From NCBI GenBank assembly GCA_945874095.1, contig CAMCFM010000208.1, positions 1 to 7,341 of the forward strand: DNA of 7,341 nucleotides, in the 5' to 3' direction. Below the pieces are notes generated by a model, which searched no databases, was not told where the DNA came from, and saw only the letters and a list, made by a program, of their open reading frames with translations. The DNA comes from Candidatus Kuenenia stuttgartensis. Its GTDB lineage: Bacteria; Planctomycetota; Planctomycetia; Isosphaerales; Isosphaeraceae. The stretch's first letter is position 1. Every line of letters begins with the position of its first letter. Made by a program: the position numbers and the translations under genes. Shown one piece after another: positions 1-6,125 of the stretch.

Positions 1-185
1 AAGCCGGTCAATTTTGATTCAGCCTGCATGTAGCTCACGGCTCGCGGGAGATTTGTCGTGGACAACAATTCCTCGCCAATCCGTCCCAGGATATCCTGCG
101 CTGGATGCCCATCCTCCATCCTCTCCCGGAATGCAGAGAAAAAATAAGCCTGCTCAATATACTCTTCGCGTTCCAGTTGCGGCAT
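1..185 (-). CDS. Conserved hypothetical protein, N-terminal part (runs off left edge)
   Basis: An open frame begins at the ATG complementary to 183-185 and stays open to the left edge, giving 61 complete codons. The protein starts MPQLEREEYIEQAYFF and continues with FRERMEDGHPAQDILGRIGEELLSTTNLP. It is rich in Glu, Arg and amphipathic helix, and it reads like a real soluble protein rather than noise. From memory it resembles the start of a conserved planctomycete hypothetical protein, but I cannot assign a function. No strong Shine-Dalgarno site precedes the ATG (the nearest purine run is GGAG, about 16 bases upstream). The same frame stays open further upstream to a TGA near 280 and would encode a hydrophobic Leu/Ile/Ala stretch, but it offers no ATG or GTG there and that DNA looks like an AT-rich promoter. 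The gene lies 166 bases downstream of the HAD gene on the same strand and probably has its own promoter. The C-terminal part is outside the window. Confidence 0.7.
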   Translation of the reverse strand, partial: MPQLEREEYIEQAYFFSAFRERMEDGHPAQDILGRIGEELLSTTNLPRAVSYMQAESKLTG

Positions 186-252
186 CTTTTTTCGCTCTGC
201 TCCGACTTCTCTGGATTTGATCTTGTTTAAATCAAATGATAACAGAATTGCA

Positions 253-282
253 ATTAAAAATAAAGCTGCAAATACAGCTCAA
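253..282 (-). promoter_or_regulatory. Candidate sigma-70-type promoter for the left-edge gene
   Basis: Read on the minus strand, TTGAGC (complement of 277-282, four of six matches to TTGACA) is followed after 18 bases by TTTAAT (complement of 253-258, five of six matches to TATAAT). This would start transcription near 246 and leave a leader of about 60 bases before the ATG at 185. The surrounding DNA is clearly more AT-rich than the flanking genes. This is a consensus match only. Confidence 0.3.
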
Positions 283-351
283 GAGTACAAACATCGGCCT
301 GATCCATTCAAACCACGCCTGTACCCTTGAATCCAAACGATTTTCTTTAAC

Positions 352-1023
352 CTACCAGGCCAATGCCTCAGCCGGCACATGAGCCAGATCCTCAGCTACC
401 CAGTCCGCTCCCGATGCCTTCAAAACTGGCCCTTCAAACGCCGTGGTCAGTCCCATCGCCCTACATCCAGCCGCCAGAGCAGCCTCAATTCCTGCCACAG
501 CATCTTCCACCACCAGACAATTCGACGCCGGTACCCCCAATTGTCTCACCGCTTCCAAAAAGACATCAGGCGCAGGCTTCTTCCGGGTCACCATGCTCCC
601 AGTCACAATCGCGTCGAATTCAGACGGATCAATTCCAATATGTTTCAATATCGGAAATACTTTTACATTATCCGCACTCGAAGCCAAGGCCACTTTCAGG
701 CCATTTCGCTTACAATCGCGAATAAAATCGGGAACGCCCGGCAAAGGCTTCAGCCGATCTGGCATCATCTCAAGAAACACCTTGTAAAGCAGCTCTTTGT
801 CAGCCTCAGGATCAAACGGAATCCCATGACGTTCCGCCACCCCGCCCATGAATCGGGCCTCGCCCATCCCTGTAAACGGCTTGAATTCTTCACGCTGCAC
901 CGTGAAGCCGCGTTCTGCAAAGATCTTGATCGAAGCCTCTGCCAACAGGGGCTCTGAAAAGACCAGAACCCCGTCCATATCAAAGATCACCGCTTTTAAA
1001 TGCGGTTCCGTGGAATTCGACAT
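352..1023 (-). CDS. HAD-superfamily phosphatase, beta-phosphoglucomutase/SOQ1-HAD-like
   Basis: This is a cytoplasmic HAD hydrolase with a helical C1 cap. Residues are numbered from the upstream GTG at 1035. Motif I is FDMDGV (nucleophile D19, acid/base D21), motif II is ASS at 118-120, motif III is the lysine in RKKPAPDVF (K152 or K153), and motif IV is VVEDAVAGIEAA (E177, D178). All catalytic positions are intact and the length of about 225 residues is typical. The cap segment FKPFTGMGEARFMGGVAE (51-68) is distinctive and, from memory, recalls the HAD domain of the plant chloroplast protein SOQ1 as well as beta-phosphoglucomutases. The family acts on phosphorylated sugars or other small phosphoesters; the substrate here is unknown. 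Two starts are possible: GTG at 1035, overlapping the esterase stop as GTGA, or ATG at 1023, which has GGAG 11 bases upstream and is chosen here. Either way it is the second gene of an operon with the esterase. Confidence 0.88.
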   Translation of the reverse strand: MSNSTEPHLKAVIFDMDGVLVFSEPLLAEASIKIFAERGFTVQREEFKPFTGMGEARFMGGVAERHGIPFDPEADKELLYKVFLEMMPDRLKPLPGVPDFIRDCKRNGLKVALASSADNVKVFPILKHIGIDPSEFDAIVTGSMVTRKKPAPDVFLEAVRQLGVPASNCLVVEDAVAGIEAALAAGCRAMGLTTAFEGPVLKASGADWVAEDLAHVPAEALAW

Positions 1024-1031
1024 CTTTTGGG

Positions 1032-2609
1032 TCACTCCGCTGCGGTTTTTTTCTTTGAAGAATCATCCATCTTGACCTTCTCAAGAGGGATCCCGTTACG
1101 CTTCAAGGTTTCATGAATCTCCGCGTCAATCCGCTGCCCCAGAGCAGAATCCAGTACCGATCCATGATCCCTTCCTGGAATGATATCAACCACTGCATCT
1201 GATTTCAGGGCCTTCAGTCGCTCGCCCATCAAACGCGTTGCACCTTCGAGATAGAAACTGTCCATATCACCCATCGTTATATGAATCTTACCCGCCAGTT
1301 TTGGGCCCAGTGTGGACCAATTCTCTTGCAGGATCAGGCCTATATCGTATTTCTTCCAGGTCTCGGCAATATTCAAATCAATCACGCCGGTCCGCCTGTT
1401 CCAAAGCTGTTTAGGCTCTTTATCCGCTCCAACAGGGCTGAAAACAGCCTCGAAAGAATAGAGCTGCCCACCTGGCCCCATCACTTCTTCCATCTTCGAA
1501 AAAGTTTCATAGGAAACCACTGGCTGATTCCCACGCCTGGCGATTGGTCGTTGCACGCCCTGACGATCGCGAAACATATTTTCGCCTTTGGCATAAATAT
1601 CAATCCGCTGAAAATCGCGAAAATCTATCGGGTCCGGACTGGTGCTCCAAACGCCTCCAAACGTATCTGGATAAGTCACTTGCAGCCATAAGCTACTCCA
1701 CCCGCCCGAGGAGTGGCCGTTCAGGAACCGCCCTTCGGCTTTCGATATCAGATTGTATTTCTTCTCCAGATAAGGAATGAATTCCTCCACCAAAGCCTTC
1801 CCACGTGGCCCATTCGTCGCAGAATCCGCAAAAACATGGTGCCCCGTCACGCAGTCTGGGTCGAGCACAATCCGAACCATGTCAGACCCAAAATTCATCC
1901 CGCCGCTGCGGCCAGCCATCCGCAAGCCCTGACGATGATCACCGCCAAAGCCTGGAATGATATAAATTGAAGGTAAAGCAGTCTTTGCGTTTCGACCTTC
2001 TGGCAATACGACCGATGCGCGATGCCGGACAGGACGACCGTAAAAGGCCGAGAGCAGGGGGCTTTCCAAAGTCTCCAGCTTCACCCGTGGATGCTCTGGA
2101 AATGTATCCTCAGGCTGTGTCGCTGTGATCGCCATCTTTACGGTAACATCTTGATTCTCAGCGACTTCCATCTGCACGACATCCGAAAAAGCGTTCCCCG
2201 GGCCATTTCCCAGCCGATGCGTGGTCATGTTGACTCGCATCAGGGCCTGAGCGGCGTATTTCCCAGGCTTGAGCTTACTGAGTGGGGCAGGAAATGAGAT
2301 CAGATTTGGCCCGTCAGCGAGCTTGATTGGCTGATCAACGGCCCAGTCCTTCACGTCGATCGCAAACATGGGCTGTGGGTTGAACCAGTCAGGACCTGAT
2401 TTTGGTGACCGGGAATTCTCAGGCCCCAACATCACAAGAACACGTCCTGTAAATGGTTTAGGATGAATGTGTCCAGGTCGTGAGAGTTCGAATTTCACTT
2501 CGGCAATCGCCGATGTGGCCGAGCCCGCCAGAATCAGACCCGTCAAGCAAAAGGCGATGAGCAATCTGCCAGGCCAGTTTTTTGGGAACATCGAATGTGT
2601 CTTGTTCAT
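1032..2609 (-). CDS. Secreted alpha/beta-hydrolase, putative esterase (esterase-D/enterochelin-esterase type)
   Basis: This is a predicted exported serine hydrolase. The frame is open from ATG 2684 (550 residues; numbering from there), but the ATG at 2609 (M26) or 2591 (M32) places a normal signal peptide first: basic n-region, hydrophobic core LLIAFCLTGLILAG (41-54), and cleavage after AIA at 61. Residues 62-205 form a beta-rich N-terminal region with no recognised domain. The hydrolase fold follows: YIIPGFGGDH (241-250, likely oxyanion region), nucleophile elbow GHSSGGW (323-329, serine S325), a probable acid in GDMDSF (D473 or D475), and the histidine in PGRDHGS (H507). A complete Ser-Asp-His triad is therefore plausible. 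The spacing and motifs fit the putative esterase family (PF00756), which includes carboxylic-ester, feruloyl and siderophore esterases; the substrate cannot be told. The tail is Lys-rich (DDSSKKKTAAE). It is the first gene of an operon with the HAD phosphatase. No start has a good Shine-Dalgarno site. Confidence 0.85.
   Translation of the reverse strand: MNKTHSMFPKNWPGRLLIAFCLTGLILAGSATSAIAEVKFELSRPGHIHPKPFTGRVLVMLGPENSRSPKSGPDWFNPQPMFAIDVKDWAVDQPIKLADGPNLISFPAPLSKLKPGKYAAQALMRVNMTTHRLGNGPGNAFSDVVQMEVAENQDVTVKMAITATQPEDTFPEHPRVKLETLESPLLSAFYGRPVRHRASVVLPEGRNAKTALPSIYIIPGFGGDHRQGLRMAGRSGGMNFGSDMVRIVLDPDCVTGHHVFADSATNGPRGKALVEEFIPYLEKKYNLISKAEGRFLNGHSSGGWSSLWLQVTYPDTFGGVWSTSPDPIDFRDFQRIDIYAKGENMFRDRQGVQRPIARRGNQPVVSYETFSKMEEVMGPGGQLYSFEAVFSPVGADKEPKQLWNRRTGVIDLNIAETWKKYDIGLILQENWSTLGPKLAGKIHITMGDMDSFYLEGATRLMGERLKALKSDAVVDIIPGRDHGSVLDSALGQRIDAEIHETLKRNGIPLEKVKMDDSSKKKTAAE
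1035..1038 (-). promoter_or_regulatory. Shine-Dalgarno GGAG that bears on the HAD gene start
   Basis: The minus strand reads GGAGTGA here. The GGAG lies 11 bases before the ATG at 1023, and the same bases contain the GTGA where the esterase stop (TGA, 1034-1032) overlaps a possible GTG start (1035-1033). No ribosome-binding site precedes the GTG, so the ATG is the slightly better start. Both choices imply translational coupling. Confidence 0.4.
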
Positions 2610-2743
2610 GGCTTTTTGAAGCTCGATTTCAGAGGTGACAATGGCAACGCCGATCGCAACATCGTGCGAGAATCTCTTGATCATCCCGTTTCAAACGCTT
2701 GGCGACAATCCCCCTCTACACCCCACCCTACGAAAAATCTGAC

Positions 2744-2772
2744 TCGACAAACGGCCTCGATTCCTTTTTAAT
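2744..2772 (+). promoter_or_regulatory. Candidate sigma-70-type promoter for the 120-residue protein
   Basis: TCGACA (2744-2749, five of six matches to TTGACA) is followed after exactly 17 bases by TTTAAT (2767-2772, five of six matches to TATAAT). Transcription would begin near 2779, leaving a leader of about 77 bases that starts with a GA-rich run. It is the best promoter match in the window. Confidence 0.5.
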
Positions 2773-2795
2773 AGTGTGAGAGAGAGATTTCGCAA
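2768..2795 (-). promoter_or_regulatory. Weak candidate promoter for the esterase-HAD operon
   Basis: On the minus strand, TTGCGA (complement of 2790-2795) and TATTAA (complement of 2768-2773) are separated by 16 bases. Each matches consensus at four of six positions. The -10 box overlaps the -10 box of the plus-strand promoter, so the two directions would compete for the same AT-rich core. The implied leader is about 150 bases to the ATG at 2609. Confidence 0.25.
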
Positions 2796-2840
2796 GGCTT
2801 GTCGGTGTGATGAGTCGTCCGAATCGCCTGCATCCGAACC

Positions 2841-2846
2841 AGGAGA
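2841..2846 (+). promoter_or_regulatory. Strong Shine-Dalgarno site of the 120-residue protein
   Basis: AGGAGA lies 9 bases before the ATG at 2856. It is the clearest ribosome-binding site in the window and supports both the start and the reality of this small gene. Confidence 0.7.
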
Positions 2847-2855
2847 TCCACCAAA

Positions 2856-3218
2856 ATGGCACACGAACCCGCCGTCGTCACACCTGAAGCCAGTTCAACT
2901 ACCCCCGCAATCCCTAAAAACCCCACCTATCCCAAACGCAATCACACCACTGAAGCCGCCAAATGGATGGGTGTTCTGGCCGATTGGGACATAAAAATTG
3001 AGGCTCTTCTCAAGGCTGTTCCTGCCGGAAAAGATCTCGGCGAAATGGGCGAAAAGGGCAGGGTACTGGCCCAGATGGTCGGCTCCCGTGACCAGATTCG
3101 CGATTCCGCCAAGCGTCTGCCTCGCGAAGTCACGCACATGTACCACGAAGATCTCGAACGACTCGAACACGCCGTGGCTGCTCTCGGCCGACTTTTTATG
3201 AAATACAAATCACTCTGA
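2856..3218 (+). CDS. Small conserved-looking hypothetical protein, helical, 120 residues
   Basis: I do not recognise a family. Residues 1-30 are rich in Pro, Thr and Ala and probably disordered. From about residue 33 the protein is nearly all predicted helix: TEAAKWMGVLADWDIKIEAL, then a charged Gly-containing segment with GKDLGEMGEKGRVLAQM, then the basic/acidic stretch SRDQIRDSAKRLPREV, and finally HEDLERLEHAVAALGRLFMKY. The amphipathic spacing of Leu, Ile and Val suggests a small helical bundle or coiled coil. There is no signal peptide, membrane segment or Cys motif, so it is likely cytoplasmic. The gene is self-contained: consensus-like promoter, strong AGGAGA site and a good terminator 18 bases after the stop. 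Both neighbours are on the opposite strand, so context gives no function. The opposite frames here are also open (for example 2895-3170 minus), but they lack the supporting signals. Confidence 0.8.
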   Translation: MAHEPAVVTPEASSTTPAIPKNPTYPKRNHTTEAAKWMGVLADWDIKIEALLKAVPAGKDLGEMGEKGRVLAQMVGSRDQIRDSAKRLPREVTHMYHEDLERLEHAVAALGRLFMKYKSL

Positions 3219-3236
3219 TTCAGGATTCACAAAAAT

Positions 3237-3266
3237 CAGGGCGACATTTTTGACGCCCTGTTTTTT
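3237..3266. terminator. Rho-independent terminator, probably bidirectional
   Basis: A perfect 7-bp stem, CAGGGCG (3237-3243) with CGCCCTG (3254-3260), encloses a 10-base loop and is followed by six T residues (3261-3266). On the other side AAAAAT (3231-3236) gives a T-rich run on the minus strand, so the same hairpin can end both the plus-strand small gene (stop at 3218) and the convergent minus-strand glycosyltransferase (stop at 3297). Confidence 0.85.
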
Positions 3267-3296
3267 ATCTTCCAAATCGTTACTCAACAGAAATTC

Positions 3297-4169
3297 TCAG
3301 TCGCCGAATGCATAGCGGATAATGCAATAAATGGCCTGAACGCCATCTTTCCAGCCAATTTTCTTGCCTTCGTTATAATCACGACCATTATATGAAACCG
3401 GCATTTCATAAATCCGGCATCGCCTCATCGGCCGTCCATCGCGAGCCGGTACCTGAAATCGGGCCACTTTTGCAGTCACTTCCGGCTCGAATCCAAATCG
3501 GTTCTGCTTCAGGTTGATGCTTTGGATCACCTCGCGCCGGAACACTTTATAGCAGACCTCCATGTCCGTCAGGTTCAGGTCGGTAAACATATTCGAAAGC
3601 CAGGTCAGAAACCGATTTCCCATCGAGTGCCAGAAGTTCAGAACCCGGTGCGTTTCTCCAATAAACCGCGACCCAAACACCACATCGGCCCGTCCATCCA
3701 GAATCGGCTCGATCAGCCTGGGATATTCCGACGGATCATATTCCATATCAGCATCCTGCACGATCACAATCTGGCCTGTGGCAAGCCCGAAACCGGTTCT
3801 TAGGGCTGCGCCTTTGCCCTGATTCACTTCATGAAATGCAATCGTCAGATCTTTATCCGTCTCGCGCATTCGCTGGAGCAGTTCCCGAGTTCCATCTTTG
3901 GAACAATCGTCGACCAGAATAATCTGCTTGGGGATCGGAACAGCACGCACTTTTTCAAGGATTAAATGCAGGGTATGACACTCGTTATAAACCGGTATCA
4001 CCACCGAAAGCATCAAATCGTCCGGTATCGGATAAATTCCAAGCCGCTTGCAGACTCCAGCTCCAAGCAGCTTCACAACCTGATCATATGAAGGCAGATC
4101 ATAAAACTGGCTGCCATTCAGAACGGGTTCGTGATCGCTCATGATGTTGATTCCGATTTCATCTGTCAT
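3297..4169 (-). CDS. Family 2 glycosyltransferase, dolichyl/polyprenyl-phosphate-mannose-synthase-like
   Basis: This is a GT-A fold, nucleotide-sugar-dependent glycosyltransferase, likely transferring a sugar to a lipid carrier or cell-surface glycan precursor at the inner face of the cytoplasmic membrane. Visible motifs are LSVVIPVYNE (54-63), ILVDDCSKDGT (84-94, D87/D88 binding the nucleotide), NQGKGAALRTGF (116-127), VQDADMEYDP (137-146, metal-binding DxD at D139-D141) and FGSRF (165-169). The C-terminal KKIGWKDGVQAIYCIIRY is typical of the Dpm1-like subgroup. No C-terminal membrane helices follow, unlike GtrB/ArnC-type enzymes, so membrane attachment would be peripheral. An N-terminal extension of about 50 residues precedes the first motif. 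Two starts are possible: ATG 4169, which has no Shine-Dalgarno site, or ATG 4142 (M10), which has GGAA about 8-9 bases upstream. It is a single gene, divergent from the MscS gene and convergent with the small hypothetical gene. Family assignment is firm; acceptor and sugar are unknown. Confidence 0.9.
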   Translation of the reverse strand: MTDEIGINIMSDHEPVLNGSQFYDLPSYDQVVKLLGAGVCKRLGIYPIPDDLMLSVVIPVYNECHTLHLILEKVRAVPIPKQIILVDDCSKDGTRELLQRMRETDKDLTIAFHEVNQGKGAALRTGFGLATGQIVIVQDADMEYDPSEYPRLIEPILDGRADVVFGSRFIGETHRVLNFWHSMGNRFLTWLSNMFTDLNLTDMEVCYKVFRREVIQSINLKQNRFGFEPEVTAKVARFQVPARDGRPMRRCRIYEMPVSYNGRDYNEGKKIGWKDGVQAIYCIIRYAFGD

Positions 4170-4264
4170 GGATTTGGGACTGGAATTTGTATTGCGATTT
4201 CACGTTGCAATTTGTCCAATAATCAGGCGGATCCCGATTCATGGCCCAATTGAGTGCTGAATGT

Positions 4265-4273
4265 ATCATATCA
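4265..4273 (-). promoter_or_regulatory. Possible extended -10 promoter for the GT2 gene
   Basis: The minus strand reads TGATATGAT, an extended -10 (TGn) followed by TATGAT, which matches TATAAT at five of six positions. The -35 position 17 bases upstream is poor (TTTATC), as can occur with extended -10 promoters. The implied leader is about 90 bases. Confidence 0.3.
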
Positions 4274-4398
4274 GAAAACGAGTTATAGATAAAGTGGAGC
4301 TTCGTATTCTCAACCAGTCAGCTAAGTTCCGCTCCTTGAAAAACCCTGGACCTTTGCAAATCCAAACTCATCTGGCTCGTTTTAAATCATGATTCCGG

Positions 4399-4427
4399 TT
4401 GATTGATTTGACAGGTTCGACTATGGT
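4399..4427 (+). promoter_or_regulatory. Weak candidate promoter for the MscS gene
   Basis: TTGATT (4399-4404) and TATGGT (4422-4427) are spaced by 17 bases, each with four of six consensus matches. Transcription would start near 4434, which would leave a 64-base leader before the ATG at 4498 and rule out the earlier in-frame TTG and ATG starts. Confidence 0.25.
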
Positions 4428-4484
4428 CTTTGGATCAGGATCCTCGTCACATGTCGTATCAGAATCAGGCATCTTGATCCATCC

Positions 4485-4488
4485 AGGA
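4485..4488 (+). promoter_or_regulatory. Shine-Dalgarno AGGA supporting the ATG at 4498
   Basis: AGGA sits 9 bases before ATG 4498. The other in-frame candidates at 4522 and 4537 have no purine-rich element at a suitable distance, so 4498 is the preferred start of the channel gene. Confidence 0.4.
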
Positions 4489-4497
4489 CTAAACCAG

Positions 4498-6072
4498 ATG
4501 TTGTCCTTGCCCAATCTATCGATGATTAAAAACCCCATGAAACCGCTAATCTTTGACCTGTTTCTTTGGCTGATGTCGATTTTATTCATCACTCATTCCG
4601 CAGTTGCTCAGGTTGCAGGAAAAACCGACACTTCGAAAACCGGTTCAAGCGCAGTCGTGGTCCCAGGGAATCAGCCAGCCGATCCATCCATCAGGGTCGA
4701 GCAGCCAGCCGGGCAGATCACATTAAACGACGACATTACCGATGCTTCCCTCGAAAAAACACTCACATCCATCCTGAGCAAGTACCCCGGTCTCGACCAA
4801 TTTCAGGTTTCAGCCTCCACGGGCGTCATCACCCTCTCAGGACGTGTGAGAACGAACGAAATGGTCGATAGAATCGGTGAATTTGTAAGACAAGTTGAAG
4901 GGGTTCGACTCGTAATCAACCTGCTCCAATCGAAAAATATCAACCAGACATCCATCGATCGTTTACTCACTCGCCTTGGCGAAATGGCCCGATGGATTCA
5001 GCGATATTGGCTTTCATTAATTGTTGCCCTGGGCGTGATTCTGTTTGCTCAATTTCTGAATGCATTATTATGGAGATATGTCCTCGTTGTCATGTCAAAA
5101 GACTCGCAAACACCGCTCAGCAAAACTCTGATCCTGTCATTGGGAAGTCGAATGATTCCAATTGCAGCATTTCTGCTCGCAATTACATTAATGGACATGA
5201 CAGGCCCATTCTTTTCGTTCTTCGGAGTGGCTGGAGTCTTGGGAATTACCATGGGTTTCGCATTCCAGCAGATTGGCGAGAATTTCATCACCTCGATCAT
5301 CCTCGGTCTGAGACGCCCGTTTCAAGTGGGCGATTTCATTGAAGTCGATGGCTACAGCGGCTTTGTCAAATCATTGACAACCCGGGCCACCAACCTTCTG
5401 ACACTCGACAGTCACTTGGTCCGTATCCCAAACTCAACCGTCTATAAGTCGATCCTGATCAATCAAACTGCCGCTCCAAACCGCCGTGAAATGGTCGAAC
5501 TGAAAATCACAAGTTATCAAGTTTCCATTTCCACAGCCCAGAGGCTCATGACCTCCATCATGATGAAACATCCGGCCATTCTCAATCAGCCCACTCCGCG
5601 GGTCCTGATCGACGCCCTGCTGCCTGACGGAATTGTATTAAAATCGTTTTACTGGATCTCCGCAAAAGGCGTTGACCGCTGGCTGCTCGCAAGTCAGCTC
5701 AGGCTTGCTTTCAAAGTAGCATTAATCGAAGCAGGTATTCCGCTCGATGGATCTGCTGGAGTCTCTGCGATCTCCCTTAGTTTCGAGGACCAGAATCATC
5801 AGGAGATCATCAAAAATCAAGCCGTCTCAATGATTCCCGAATCCCCATCCACTGGATTAAGGCCCACTCCAGAGCCGATCCAGAACAAGGCGTCTGACCC
5901 TGATTCTGAAGCCATTCAAAATCATACTGCCATGTCAGAGGCGACCTACGATTCTCTTTCAGAATTTATCCAGAAACAATTTGTCATGACGGAAGGCCGC
6001 GAATCACTTTATACACTGATTTTTCCAATAAAACATCTTGCCGTCGATCAAGATGATCAGGATTCACTATGA
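4498..6072 (+). CDS. Exported BON-domain MscS-family mechanosensitive ion channel
   Basis: This is a small-conductance mechanosensitive channel homologue, expected to release solutes across the cytoplasmic membrane on osmotic downshift. Residues are numbered from the upstream TTG at 4399, so ATG 4498 is residue 34. A signal peptide spans 34-70 (core LIFDLFLWLMSILFI, cleavage after AVA). A disordered linker and a BON domain follow (about 108-178, with the characteristic GVITLSGRV at 142-150). Membrane segments lie near 203-232, 244-267 and 270-303; the last is the pore helix, GVAGVLGITMGFAFQQIGEN (276-295), followed by RRPFQVGDFIEVDGYSGFV (305-323), the start of the MscS beta domain, and VRIPNSTVY (341-349). 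The alpha/beta C-terminal domain runs to about 462 and is followed by an acidic, Pro/Ser-rich tail of about 95 residues. The signal peptide and BON domain place the N-terminal part on the periplasmic side. ATG 4537 is the alternative start. The neighbour downstream on the same strand is a glycosyltransferase. Confidence 0.9.
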   Translation: MLSLPNLSMIKNPMKPLIFDLFLWLMSILFITHSAVAQVAGKTDTSKTGSSAVVVPGNQPADPSIRVEQPAGQITLNDDITDASLEKTLTSILSKYPGLDQFQVSASTGVITLSGRVRTNEMVDRIGEFVRQVEGVRLVINLLQSKNINQTSIDRLLTRLGEMARWIQRYWLSLIVALGVILFAQFLNALLWRYVLVVMSKDSQTPLSKTLILSLGSRMIPIAAFLLAITLMDMTGPFFSFFGVAGVLGITMGFAFQQIGENFITSIILGLRRPFQVGDFIEVDGYSGFVKSLTTRATNLLTLDSHLVRIPNSTVYKSILINQTAAPNRREMVELKITSYQVSISTAQRLMTSIMMKHPAILNQPTPRVLIDALLPDGIVLKSFYWISAKGVDRWLLASQLRLAFKVALIEAGIPLDGSAGVSAISLSFEDQNHQEIIKNQAVSMIPESPSTGLRPTPEPIQNKASDPDSEAIQNHTAMSEATYDSLSEFIQKQFVMTEGRESLYTLIFPIKHLAVDQDDQDSL

Positions 6073-6125
6073 ATTCTATTCATCCGGTCATACAGAGTCC
6101 TTAAAATCTACCAGTTTTATCCGTC

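Larger units (their letters stand above)
4170..4497. other. Divergent intergenic region between the GT2 and MscS genes
   Basis: About 330 bases with no convincing coding sequence. It holds a possible extended -10 element for the glycosyltransferase on the minus strand and a weak promoter match for the channel gene on the plus strand, both listed separately. I saw no long inverted repeat, riboswitch-like fold or tandem repeat in it. A plus-strand frame is open from a TTG at 4399, but it is probably 5' leader rather than coding. Confidence 0.5.

Noticed and set aside
14..220. Plus-strand open frame of 68 codons
   Set aside because: It lies antisense to the left-edge minus-strand gene, has no ribosome-binding site, and its Pro/Ser/Arg-rich composition is typical of a shadow frame.
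306..332. Inverted repeat ATTCAA/TTGAAT downstream of the HAD gene, possible terminator
   Set aside because: The stem is only 6 bp and AT-rich, the loop is 15 bases, and no T-run follows on the minus strand. It is too weak to call a terminator.
379..957. Plus-strand open frame of 192 codons opposite the HAD gene
   Set aside because: The opposite strand encodes a complete HAD enzyme with all catalytic motifs. This frame is rich in Arg, Ser, His and Gln, as expected of an antisense shadow, and has no family features.
1281..1970. Several plus-strand open frames opposite the esterase
   Set aside because: They are shadows of the esterase with no start signals or recognisable domains.
2774..2790. 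GA-rich repeat GTGTGAGAGAGAGATTT
   Set aside because: It is only four GA units in a leader region, too short to call a functional repeat.
2895..3208. Minus-strand open frames opposite the 120-residue gene
   Set aside because: The plus strand has promoter, Shine-Dalgarno and terminator support; the minus frames have none.
4408..4413. Perfect TTGACA upstream of the MscS gene
   Set aside because: No acceptable -10 box occurs 16-18 bases downstream (the bases there are TGGATC). The overlapping TTGATT/TATGGT pair fits better.
4399..4497. N-terminal extension of the MscS protein from a TTG start
   Set aside because: It would bury the signal peptide 33 residues inside the protein. The stretch overlaps a candidate promoter, and ATG 4498 has an AGGA site.
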